A DNA stretch of 33,537 nucleotides from an uncultured Eubacteriales bacterium. GTDB lineage: Bacteria; Bacillota; Clostridia; Oscillospirales; CAG-272. Of this stretch, positions 1 through 7,724 are shown piece by piece. The notes below the pieces were generated by a model. It saw only the letters and a list, made by a program, of their open reading frames with translations. It was not told the DNA's origin and searched no databases. The stretch is taken from the NCBI GenBank assembly GCA_934526185.1, contig CAKTAA010000017.1, forward strand, positions 1 through 33,537. Reading direction: 5' to 3'. Within the stretch, counting starts at the first letter, position 1; every line of letters starts with the position of its first letter. The position numbers and the translations under genes were made by a program.

Positions 1-423
1 CGGTACGGCTTTGGATGTGACCGGCTTCATACGCACAGGGAATGGAACGGAAAACAATGTCCGCTGTTCCTTCTGCCGCACTGGGAGGCATTTAAAAACA
101 GAGTGTCGAAATATTTACTAAAAATAAAAGAGGAGAAAAAAGAAATGGAAGCCCTAGAAGAGGCGCTGAAGCTGCAGGAGCAGCTAAAGGAAGAACTTGA
201 AAAGCTTCAGACAGAACGGCAGATTAGATATCAGACGATTGGCGATGTGAACAGCAAATTTTACCTGCCGACTCTCAATAAATTGATCCGGAAAGGTGCG
301 CTGCAAGGACGCGGCGGTGAAGGAGAGGGCCTTGTAATTGATCTCTCCGAGGATGCCGTTCGTCTTTTGGTCCTGCTCGACAGATTGGGACTGTTTGGTG
401 AAAATATCAGTACGGAAGTCTAA
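1..423 (+). CDS. N-acetylmuramoyl-L-alanine amidase, phage endolysin type (C-terminal part only)
   Basis: The reading frame is open from the first base, so the gene starts outside the window; 140 residues are visible. The first 34 residues match the end of the amidase_2 (T7 lysozyme-like) fold: the segment THREWNGKQCP carries a His and a Cys eight residues apart, the spacing of the second and third zinc ligands of that family, followed by a Trp-x-x-Phe helix. The family cleaves the bond between N-acetylmuramic acid and the stem peptide. A charged Lys/Glu coiled-coil linker follows (window residues about 35-75). A C-terminal module then ends in an LNKLIRKGALQG and a LVLLDRLGLFG motif, of a kind found at the ends of clostridial phage endolysins. 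An internal ATG at 145 with an AGGAG site could be called as a separate small gene, but the upstream continuity argues against it. It may belong to a prophage or be a cellular autolysin; no other phage gene is visible. Confidence 0.8.
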   Translation, partial: RYGFGCDRLHTHREWNGKQCPLFLLPHWEAFKNRVSKYLLKIKEEKKEMEALEEALKLQEQLKEELEKLQTERQIRYQTIGDVNSKFYLPTLNKLIRKGALQGRGGEGEGLVIDLSEDAVRLLVLLDRLGLFGENISTEV

Positions 424-666
424 GTGTCCAGTATGACACACAATCCAGCAGCGACTTATTCATAATATAAAACTTTCAAACATCCCTTTTTACATATGTT
501 CTGCTGTTCGGCGCGGTTCACCATACAATTTTTCCCGTTTCCGCGCGGTTGAGAATTCCTGTGCATTGCCGCCGGTTCAGAATACCAATACTTGCCCTTC
601 TTGATATACAGATATCGGAAGTGATAGCATTCGATCCGGATCAACAGACAAAATACTGAAAATATA
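424..666. other. intergenic gap without a recognisable gene
   Basis: Between the amidase stop and the transketolase terminator no frame has a convincing ribosome site or a recognisable product. A 62-residue minus-strand open frame (456-644) begins with TTG, has no clear ribosome site and resembles nothing I know. Confidence 0.4.
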
Positions 667-701
667 CAGCCGGAAACCTAATTAATTAACGTTTCCGGCT
701 G
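667..701 (-). terminator. terminator of the transketolase operon
   Basis: A perfect 11-bp inverted repeat (CAGCCGGAAAC / GTTTCCGGCTG) with a 13-nt AT-rich loop lies about 70 bp past the stop codon of the transketolase C-subunit. On the minus strand it is followed by a T-rich stretch (TATATTTTC). Confidence 0.65.
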
Positions 702-773
702 CTTCCATCTTATTTGTCTTTCAAACAAATGCCAAATTTCCTGTATTCGTCAGAACAGGAACCCGTAAAATTT

Positions 774-1712
774 TCAGCGCATCGCCCGCGCCCGTCTGAC
801 AGCATCCGCAATTTTTTCCGCAGTCAGTCCGTATGCCTCGAGCAAAGCGGGAACCTTGCCGCTTCGGCCGAATTCGTCGCGAATACCAACGCGGATCACT
901 GGAACAGGATTCGATTCAGCCACAGTTTCAGCAACCGCGCTTCCCAGACCGCCAATGATATTATGCTCCTCTGCCGTAACAAGCGCTCCTGTCTCGGCAG
1001 CCGCACGCAGTATAATTTCCGTGTCGAGCGGCTTAATCGTCGGCATGTTGATCACGCGAACTGCGATTCCCTCGTTTTTCAGTATCTCACGTGCGGCAAG
1101 CGCCTGTTCCACCATGATTCCGGCAGCTATGACGGCTGCATCGTTTCCTTCCGCCATCTGCATGCCCTTTCCGATTTCAAAGCGGTACGTTTCCCGGTCA
1201 AACAGAACCGGCACAGGGTATCTGCCGAACCGCAGATATACAGGTCCCTTATGCTGGATAGCCGCTTCTACCGCCGCTCGTGCTTCCACGGCGTCGGCCG
1301 GATTGAGAATTGTCATACCCGGTATGGTTCGCATAGTGCCAATGTCCTCATTGCACTGATGCGTCGCGCCGTCCTCGCCGACGGTGATGCCTGCATGTGT
1401 CGCGCCGATCTTTACATTCAGGTGCGGATATCCCACAGCATTTCGAATCTGTTCATATGCCCGTCCTGCCGTAAACATAGCAAAGGAGCTTGCAAACGGT
1501 ATTTTTCCTGCCGCCGCAAGTCCGGCTGCCACGCCGATCATATTCCCCTCCGCTATACCGCAGTCAAAGAAACGATCCGGAAATTTCTTTTTAAACATTC
1601 CCGTTTTGGTTGCCGCCGCAAGGTCCGCGTCGAGAACCACAATATCATATCTATCGCCAAATTCCGCCAGCGCCGCGCCGTAGGCTTCTCTGGTAGCTGT
1701 TCTTTCTGCCAT
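774..1712 (-). CDS. transketolase, C-terminal subunit
   Basis: The 312 residues correspond to the pyrimidine-binding and C-terminal domains of transketolase, encoded separately from the N-terminal half as in many Firmicutes and archaea. Visible marks are CGIAEGNMIGVAAGLA (residues 51-66), whose Glu55 is expected to activate the thiamine diphosphate pyrimidine ring, FASSFAMF, and HAGITVGEDGATHQ, which carries active-site His residues. With the partner encoded upstream it would transfer two-carbon ketol units between sugar phosphates in the non-oxidative pentose phosphate pathway. The start ATG has AGAGGAT upstream. The 128-bp gap to the partner gene is unusually long for obligate partners and contains hairpins. 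A 1-deoxyxylulose-5-phosphate synthase half is a less likely alternative, because DXS is normally a single chain. Confidence 0.92.
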   Translation of the reverse strand: MAERTATREAYGAALAEFGDRYDIVVLDADLAAATKTGMFKKKFPDRFFDCGIAEGNMIGVAAGLAAAGKIPFASSFAMFTAGRAYEQIRNAVGYPHLNVKIGATHAGITVGEDGATHQCNEDIGTMRTIPGMTILNPADAVEARAAVEAAIQHKGPVYLRFGRYPVPVLFDRETYRFEIGKGMQMAEGNDAAVIAAGIMVEQALAAREILKNEGIAVRVINMPTIKPLDTEIILRAAAETGALVTAEEHNIIGGLGSAVAETVAESNPVPVIRVGIRDEFGRSGKVPALLEAYGLTAEKIADAVRRARAMR

Positions 1713-1840
1713 ATTCTATCCTCTTCTTTCTCCCCGAAATGTCTCTTCCCCTGAACATCCATTTAAAGAATATGCCGGCATCCTCGGGGCATATGCCGGA
1801 TAAAGCTTCGGGCAGGAAACCGTCGGGTTCCCGCCGCTTT
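1713..1840 (-). other. intercistronic region with two hairpins between the transketolase halves
   Basis: Directly after the stop of the N-subunit, an imperfect 11-bp stem lies at 1811-1834 (minus strand GGCGGGAACCC, loop GAC, GGTTTCCTGCC). A second stem of seven pairs (CCGGCAT / ATGCCGG) lies around 1771-1800. Neither is followed by a T-run, so they look like mRNA-stabilising or processing structures rather than terminators. This reading is inference. Confidence 0.4.
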
Positions 1841-2674
1841 TTATACCGGCATAGCAGCTCGGATTTCGGCCGCCGCCTGCTCGTACTGTTCGCGGTTCGG
1901 CGCGGTACCGTGCCATCCCACCTGATTTTCCATAAAAGAAACGCCTTTTCCCTTGACCGATTTGCTGATGATAATGCTCGGCTGTGTTTTCACCGTGCGG
2001 GCCTCCGCAAACGCATTCTCTATTTGCGCAAAATCGTGCCCGTCGATAACCCTCACGTGCCACCCGAATGCTTTGAATTTTTCATCAAGCGGCGTCGGAT
2101 TCATGACCTCTGTTATCGGGCCGTCGATCTGTAAGCCGTTAAAGTCCAGAACCGCACAGAGGTTGTCCAGCTTGTAATGAGCGGCAAACATTGCAGCCTC
2201 CCACACCTGTCCCTCTTCTGATTCGCCGTCTCCCAAAACTGTATAGACACGGAAAGTATCGCCTGACAGCTTTGCTGAAAGCGCCATGCCGCAGGCAGCG
2301 GAAATGCCGATTCCAAGGGAACCGGTCGTCATATCGACTCCGGGCGTGTGCTTCATGTCAGGGTGCCCCTGCAGATAACTTTCAACGTGACGGAAAGTTT
2401 TGAGATCCTCCTTCGGCAGAAATCCCCTTTCAGCCAGCGCTGCATAAAGGGCAGGTGCCGTATGACCTTTGGACAAAACAAAGCGGTCGCGGTCGGCTGC
2501 GTCCGGATTCGAGGGATCTACCCGCATTTCTTCAAAATACAGATAGGCAAGAATATCCGCAATGGAGAGAGAGCCGCCCGGATGACCGGAGCTTGCGCTG
2601 AAGACCTCCTCCACGATATCCAAACGGATATTTGCGGCGATCTGCTTCAGACGTTTCAATTTTTCAGCTTCCAT
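1841..2674 (-). CDS. transketolase, N-terminal subunit
   Basis: The 277 residues form the thiamine diphosphate-binding half of transketolase. Motifs seen are SASSGHPGGSLS (residues 26-37, substrate and cofactor His), FVLSKGHTAPALYA, and the Mg/ThDP motif starting GDGESEEGQVWEAA at 148 with the expected Asn at 179. The length is normal for split transketolases. The ATG is preceded by AGGAGG at good spacing, and a consensus promoter lies about 60 bp upstream. It is the first gene of a two-gene operon; the product must pair with the C-subunit to be active. Confidence 0.93.
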   Translation of the reverse strand: MEAEKLKRLKQIAANIRLDIVEEVFSASSGHPGGSLSIADILAYLYFEEMRVDPSNPDAADRDRFVLSKGHTAPALYAALAERGFLPKEDLKTFRHVESYLQGHPDMKHTPGVDMTTGSLGIGISAACGMALSAKLSGDTFRVYTVLGDGESEEGQVWEAAMFAAHYKLDNLCAVLDFNGLQIDGPITEVMNPTPLDEKFKAFGWHVRVIDGHDFAQIENAFAEARTVKTQPSIIISKSVKGKGVSFMENQVGWHGTAPNREQYEQAAAEIRAAMPV

Positions 2675-2725
2675 GTATTTTCCTCCTGTCGATTCGGTTA
2701 AATAATATTATGCGCTATCCTTTAT

Positions 2726-2754
2726 ATTGTACCCCAACCGCACTTTTTTGTCAA
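2726..2754 (-). promoter_or_regulatory. sigma-A promoter of the transketolase operon
   Basis: Read on the minus strand: TTGACA, 17-bp spacer, TACAAT. Transcription would begin near 2719, giving a leader of about 45 nt to the ATG at 2674. Confidence 0.8.
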
Positions 2755-2798
2755 ACCCTTTGTGAAATATTTACAAAGTCGGTTAAAACAATGAGGAC

Positions 2799-2827
2799 TT
2801 GCGGTTTTATTAAATTTATGTTATACT
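2799..2827 (+). promoter_or_regulatory. candidate promoter for the lipoprotein gene at 3079
   Basis: TTGCGG, 17-bp spacer, TATACT, with an extended -10 TG. It would give a leader of about 245 nt. It is divergent from the transketolase promoter about 45 bp away. The long leader (2835-3078) holds no recognisable riboswitch. Confidence 0.45.
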
Positions 2828-3078
2828 ATTCTACGCAGAGCCGCATATATAATTTTATGGATAGCAATAACGATTGAACGCCTTGTTAACCGCCTTGGGC
2901 TGCCGCATCCATGGAATTTTAAACTCCTCTTCCTTAATAAATATAAAACTGAGATGTTTTAAGACTGCAAAGCATATTATTATCCTCATATGTGGGGAAC
3001 TGACTTTAGCCCACAATCAGAACAGTGTTTTACTACAAAGAAAGGAGAAAGGGAAAACGTATTTTTCGCGTTCTCCCC

Positions 3079-3954
3079 ATGCATCCAAATATTATGCAAA
3101 TAAGAGCCCTTTTTTCCATTTGTTTCTGCGTTATCATTGCTGCCTTTCTATTTAATGCGTGCAAAAGCGAACCGGCCTCGCCGTCCGCTGCAGGAACAGA
3201 ACAAATAACCGGTGATTCCTCCTTCCTCTCCGACAATTCGGACAGCGGCAGAACGGATTCCGCATCTTCAAGCGAAAACGACGATAATTATATGGAGGTG
3301 AGCAAGCCGCCGGTGCAGGAGGATACCGAGCCGTATCCTTCCGGCTCAGGGGATTCTGAGGAGGTTTCCGGAAGATTCTGCACGCTTTCGGCCGATCTGA
3401 CGCACAACGGCACGGCTGAATCAATAATTATCGACGCTTCAAACCTATCGGACGCAGGCGAAATCACGCTCCATGTGGAAAACGAAGAGCAAAAAATTTT
3501 ATATACCATGACAGCCGGGGTTGCTCATGTTTCCTGGAATTCGCTCTACCTCTGCGTTTCAGGAGAAAATGCATATCTGCTGCAATATCACCCCTATATG
3601 TCCAACGGCGTAGCCTCCTATAGCTATGATCTGTTTTATCTGGGAGAGAACGGCAGGGTGATTCCTGTTTCCTCCGACAGCGTAGAATTCAATATGAATT
3701 TTTATGATGAATCCTCATTCCAGCCTCAGAGAATTGCAGAATTTACAAACGGTATCAATGCGTATCTCAGCCAAAGCATTGTTCTTCTTTCCACGCAGGA
3801 CGGCAGTGTAACATACAGCACAGAGTCCAATCCTGTAAGACGAACGGAAGAGCTTTCGTGGCTGAACAATTCTCTGGTTCCCTTTTCCGAAGGCGATTCA
3901 CTGCTCCAGAAACTTGAAAAATATAAGGCTTATTATACCGCAGAGCAATCCTAA
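3079..3954 (+). CDS. putative lipoprotein of unknown function
   Basis: From the ATG at 3079 the product has 291 residues. It starts with a hydrophobic signal segment (about residues 8-24) ending in a lipobox-like FLFNAC, then a Ser/Asp/Glu-rich linker up to roughly residue 100. A compact domain follows, beginning RFCTLSADLTHNGTAESIII and including HVSWNSLYLCVSGE and YLLQYHPYMSNGVASYSYD. From memory this resembles extracellular domains attached to clostridial BlaR1-like proteins and lipoproteins (a DLTHNG-type loop plus a WNSL...Y-P-Y-M region); that is recollection, not a search result. The start is uncertain: a GTG at 3025 is in frame and the AAGGAG at 3042-3047 does not sit well before any standard codon, so 3025, 3079 and 3094 are all possible. 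A terminator follows, so it is probably monocistronic. Confidence 0.7.
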   Translation: MHPNIMQIRALFSICFCVIIAAFLFNACKSEPASPSAAGTEQITGDSSFLSDNSDSGRTDSASSSENDDNYMEVSKPPVQEDTEPYPSGSGDSEEVSGRFCTLSADLTHNGTAESIIIDASNLSDAGEITLHVENEEQKILYTMTAGVAHVSWNSLYLCVSGENAYLLQYHPYMSNGVASYSYDLFYLGENGRVIPVSSDSVEFNMNFYDESSFQPQRIAEFTNGINAYLSQSIVLLSTQDGSVTYSTESNPVRRTEELSWLNNSLVPFSEGDSLLQKLEKYKAYYTAEQS

Positions 3955-3991
3955 AGCAGCTTTCGCTGCAGCTACAGCAGTTTTTATGCAG

Positions 3992-4017
3992 TGCGCGGCT
4001 TTCTGCCGCGCATTTTT
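3992..4017 (+). terminator. terminator after the lipoprotein gene
   Basis: Perfect 8-bp stem TGCGCGGC / GCCGCGCA with loop TTTCT, followed by TTTTTCT, about 40 bp after the stop codon. Confidence 0.8.
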
Positions 4018-4899
4018 CTATAATGTTATCGAAGTTAAAGGAATATACTTTTAATAAAGGCTCAGCCCCGTCACGGAAGCGTTCCTGCTGGGGCAATCCT
4101 CTACCGAAAAAGAAGCAGAACCCGCCGCCATAAGGGAGGCGGGGGACATCTTTCGTTCAGTGATATTAGTCTGCTATATAGCAAAAGGCCGTTTCCGTCG
4201 GTTAAAAAACAATTCATAGAACCCGCCCCCCTGTTTCCCGCCATATATCTCTGAGAACTGCATTTATCTATCACATGACGACGAGCAGATAAATTGCACG
4301 ATTTTTGTCCGAAAAACGCGAAGTTGTAAAATAATAACAAATAATTGCCTGAAATATAATGAATAAAAACCCGAATTTTGTTGACAAACAAAATTATATA
4401 TGGTAAGATATCGTAGAGGACGCAAGCAAGGAAAGATTTAAAAATGCTTCAAAATTTCATATAAATATTTGATAACTTAACCGAAGCAATGTCACAGAAA
4501 AAAAACCTATTTCAATATCATCTATACAAATCCGGCAGGGGATGAAAAAGTACACTGTGATTTTGTCAAAGCTTAAATGAAAACAAAATTTAGAGAAACA
4601 AGTACGTAAAATTATCTTTGAAAATGTTTCTGATATGGAATAATTGTTTACCATATATTTTACCATTCATATCCCACAACACATTTGAAAGGGTTGCCTG
4701 TTCATACCAACGGCTGCGGTTCTGTTTAAAAGCAAAAAGCTTTGTCCCGCCACGGCATACGAACGCTGTCCGCCGCTTTATGCAGGTGCCATCTTCGTTT
4801 GTTATAACTGTATAACAAATCTCGCTTGTGGGTATCCCTCATGCCTTTGCCGCAAATCCATGAGGAGCTTTCAATCAATGCGGAGAAACGGAGCATACA
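4018..4899. other. long AT-rich intergenic gap with hairpins and an orphan promoter
   Basis: This stretch of about 880 bp has no convincing gene. It holds two hairpin-capable segments (AGCCCC...GGGGC near 4065-4100 enclosing GGAAGCGTTCC, and CCCGCC...GGCGGG near 4126-4143). It also has a short open frame without a good start (about 4480-4580) and a small palindrome GTTATA-ACTG-TATAAC at 4801-4816, which may be an operator for the lipoprotein gene at 4900. Confidence 0.4.
4381..4409 (+). promoter_or_regulatory. near-consensus promoter inside the gap
   Basis: TTGACA, 17-bp spacer, TAAGAT. Nothing but very short open frames follows for about 490 bp, so it may drive the lipoprotein gene at 4900 through a long leader, or an unknown small RNA. 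Confidence 0.45.
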
Positions 4900-6993
4900 A
4901 TGAAAAAGAAACTCACCTTTTTGATGGCATTTTTATTGATTATTTCTGCTATGGTCTTTCCGGGCTGCGAAAAATCAAAGTCGAACAGCGAGCTGTTCAA
5001 GGATGCCGCTTCTTCCCTGATGAATCTGCTAAACAGTTCATCACCTGTCAAAATGCCTGAAAGATCCGAAAGCCGCAACGGAGTCGACGCCAATTTCAGC
5101 TTAACGCTAAACGAGCTCAGCGCTGAGGGAACGCCAATGGAAATTGCCCCTCTTACGATTGGAGGCGCATATAAGGGAAGCCTCGGCGTTCTGAGCGGCG
5201 CGACGATTCTGCATGCAAACTTAGCCTCCGGTGAGGAAAAGCTCAATGCAGATATGTATATACCGAACGGTATCAGCAGCGACAACCTGTATGTCGCTTT
5301 GCCAGAGCTGCTCGACAAATATATCAGCATGGATATGGAATCAGACGGCGAGGATAGAGAAAGCTTCGAAATTCTTCAGAAATTTTACACAGATACTTTA
5401 AATAAGAATCTGCTCACCAAGATTTCCGATACTATCTCTCCCTACATAACGGACGAAGCCATAGCAAAAGAGGATGCGCAGAAGCTGACCGAGAACGAGA
5501 AAGAATACACCGATCTCACCAAGCTTACCTTGACACTGAAGGGCGATCAGCTTGAAGAAATCGGACAAAAGCTCGAAGAATTGTTTGAAGAATATGTTCC
5601 AGAAGATACAGACAGCAGCGATTCCGACGACAGTGACACGGCGGAACAGACCGACGACGCTGACGATTCATCGGAAAGCAGTGATACCGCGGCTGAGGAG
5701 GATAAAACCGAAACGCCGGATATGACTATCACGCTGTATACGCAGAAGGATACCGCTCTCAAGGCAGAGGTAAAAATATTTGACGATGAAACTACCGTCA
5801 ACTTTAATATTTTTATTGAAAAAACTGACGAAGCGACAAACCTCCGTTTTTATAGTGATATTGATACGGCTGATGTGAACATGGCTATTACCGCCTTCGC
5901 GGCTGTGAAGGGCACAGATTATGAGGAGACGCTTGAAGTATCCGTAACTCCAAAGGAAAAAGCCGGCAATGACGAAGATGATACGAACAGTGTACTGAAA
6001 ACAGCCGGCGCACCTGCCGTTCAGGCATCAAGCGCGGATACAGACTCGGAGGACCCTCTGTATCCTGATATGGACGATTACGACACAGATGCTTCTTTCA
6101 TGGCATTCACCAAAGCTCAGCTAAAAGCCGAGTTCAAAGGAACTGTTGAGGAAAACAAAATCACAGGAGAAGGCAGTATCTCCGCAGCCACAGATATGTC
6201 CGGTGTGAATGCCAGCATCAGCATTCCATTTGAGGCAACCATTTCTTCATCAGATGACAGCTACAGTTTTACCCTGTCCGTCGATACAAGTATCATGGGG
6301 TTGGATATTGATGCCGAATTGGTGATGTCCTGTAAATTCATTGAAAACTATACACCGGAAATTCCAGAGCTGAATGATGATAATACAATCAGTATAGAGG
6401 ATGAAAACGCCGAAGAAGAATTGGGAACCATTGAGCAGAAGCTACAGGAGAACTTTCCGACGCTTTATACGCTTCTAAGCAGTTTTATTCCCTCTGCAGA
6501 ACCGGATTATTATGAATCAGTGGTTATGCTGACCAATAAAGATTACACAGTATCCTATACATTATTCAAAGATAATACTGGTTACGTTCGAACGACAGTT
6601 CCGCTTGAAGTGGCTGTTGAAGAAAACGGTGACATCACACTGACTGCAACGGATGGAAATACAGTGACGTTCACGCCTCCCGGTCTGAATGATGAGACCG
6701 TGAACATCGGCGGTATTGAATTTTATAACGAAAGCTACTCTGAAAATATGCTTCTGCTATTTTCATCAGATAATACTGTCAGCTATACCATCATGCCTCA
6801 ATTGGGCAGCGCCCAAGCATCCGTTGCGGCGGACTTTTATTGCGAGTACGACGAAAGCAACGGAACTGTCACATTTGTTTTCTACGACGGCTCTACCCAA
6901 ACCGTTACGCAGGACGAGGAAAACGACAACATTTTCTACATTGACGGTGAAAAGTTCATCTCTATTAACGATGACTCTGTTATACCGGAATAA
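4900..6993 (+). CDS. large acidic lipoprotein of unknown function
   Basis: The product has 697 residues. A classic lipoprotein signal ends in VFPGC at about residue 23, so it should be lipid-anchored on the outer face of the membrane. The mature protein is strongly acidic. Around residues 230-275 lies an Asp/Ser/Glu/Thr-rich low-complexity linker (TDSSDSDDSDTAEQ type), and similar acidic spacers recur near 350-400 and 505-520. The intervening segments alternate hydrophobic and polar residues as in beta-sandwich or LolA/LppX-like folds, but I recognise no family. C-terminal repeats with NTVSYT and similar strings (YTVSYTLF, NTVSYTIM) suggest a duplicated small beta domain around residues 540-690. 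The ATG has a GGAG site at fair spacing. No partner gene is next to it; a large dyad lies 60 bp downstream. Confidence 0.75.
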   Translation: MKKKLTFLMAFLLIISAMVFPGCEKSKSNSELFKDAASSLMNLLNSSSPVKMPERSESRNGVDANFSLTLNELSAEGTPMEIAPLTIGGAYKGSLGVLSGATILHANLASGEEKLNADMYIPNGISSDNLYVALPELLDKYISMDMESDGEDRESFEILQKFYTDTLNKNLLTKISDTISPYITDEAIAKEDAQKLTENEKEYTDLTKLTLTLKGDQLEEIGQKLEELFEEYVPEDTDSSDSDDSDTAEQTDDADDSSESSDTAAEEDKTETPDMTITLYTQKDTALKAEVKIFDDETTVNFNIFIEKTDEATNLRFYSDIDTADVNMAITAFAAVKGTDYEETLEVSVTPKEKAGNDEDDTNSVLKTAGAPAVQASSADTDSEDPLYPDMDDYDTDASFMAFTKAQLKAEFKGTVEENKITGEGSISAATDMSGVNASISIPFEATISSSDDSYSFTLSVDTSIMGLDIDAELVMSCKFIENYTPEIPELNDDNTISIEDENAEEELGTIEQKLQENFPTLYTLLSSFIPSAEPDYYESVVMLTNKDYTVSYTLFKDNTGYVRTTVPLEVAVEENGDITLTATDGNTVTFTPPGLNDETVNIGGIEFYNESYSENMLLLFSSDNTVSYTIMPQLGSAQASVAADFYCEYDESNGTVTFVFYDGSTQTVTQDEENDNIFYIDGEKFISINDDSVIPE

Positions 6994-7051
6994 GAATGAA
7001 TGATTTAAAAAAATCCTTTCCTTAGCTGTGATGCGACAACGAAAATTTCAA

Positions 7052-7088
7052 GTAAGCTATCCATAAACAATGTTTATGGATAGCTTAC
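7052..7088. repeat. perfect 17-bp inverted repeat with 3-nt loop
   Basis: GTAAGCTATCCATAAAC (7052-7068), loop AAT, and its exact complement (7072-7088). It lies 60 bp after the large lipoprotein gene. There is no T-run on either side, so it is an unusual terminator, an operator-like dyad or a remnant of a mobile element end. Confidence 0.6.
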
Positions 7089-7631
7089 ATTGTTTATGTT
7101 GATTATAGACAAAATTTGGATGTACCTTAATACATTATAACACGCAAACCGATTGACAAAAGGATTCGTCTTGTAATAAAAATGCTTGTGCTGCCGAGTA
7201 TAACGCCTTAAGGCAAAACTCTACACGCAAGACGTTATATAAAATGCCGAAACAGACACATCCCTTGAGCCTGCTGCGTTCGGCATCAGTAATGAGATCG
7301 GCTTATACTTGAATCGACATAAATGATGCCGGAAAAGTTATTCCGCCTCTATGTCCTCACATTGAGCAGTATACATTAGGTCTGAAAGCCAGCCAAGTAT
7401 TTAAAATCCCCTCTGGTTCGGCACCAGAGGGAGAAGATGATTGGCATATCTTTAAAAAGCAACAAGCTTCGTGGTTCGTCTGTATCCTTAGATAAATGAA
7501 CTGCCTGCTATGTTTTTAATTTTATATTTCCAGTTTTCCGACGGCCATTCTAATACGGATCATCCATCGCCTATTTTCCCCAATTGCACGCACATATTTG
7601 TAGTGATATTTCTATATATCCATTCTATCTA
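7089..7631. other. intergenic gap with further inverted repeats
   Basis: About 540 bp with no convincing gene. It contains an imperfect inverted repeat (ATAACGCCTT / AAGACGTTAT, about 7200-7238), a long-loop one (TGCCGAA / TTCGGCA, about 7244-7285), and a neat 9-bp stem CCCTCTGGT / ACCAGAGGG near 7407-7431. A minus-strand frame without a start runs through about 7200-7330; it looks at most like a relic. Confidence 0.4.
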
Positions 7632-7669
7632 ACAAAAGCCCTCCGAAAACCATGAGTTTTCGGAGAGCT
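7632..7669 (-). terminator. terminator of the surface-protein pair
   Basis: On the minus strand: a stem of about 14 pairs with one mismatch (AGCTCTCCGAAAAC / GTTTTCGGAGGGCT), a 5-nt loop and a following TTTTGTT, about 55 bp past the stop at 7725. Confidence 0.8.
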
Positions 7670-7724
7670 TTCCTGAAGTCTGTGTTTGCGCACCAAACGC
7701 ATAATCAAAAACAAAAGATAAGAT

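Noticed and set aside
145..423. A stand-alone small coiled-coil protein starting at ATG 145.
   Set aside because: The frame is continuous with amidase zinc-site residues from base 1, so the segment is the C-terminal part of a larger protein, although internal initiation is not excluded.
714..1754. A 346-codon plus-strand open frame.
   Set aside because: It lies antisense across the transketolase C-subunit, whose domain motifs are clear. The plus-strand translation is rich in Arg, His, Ser and Cys and has no ribosome site.
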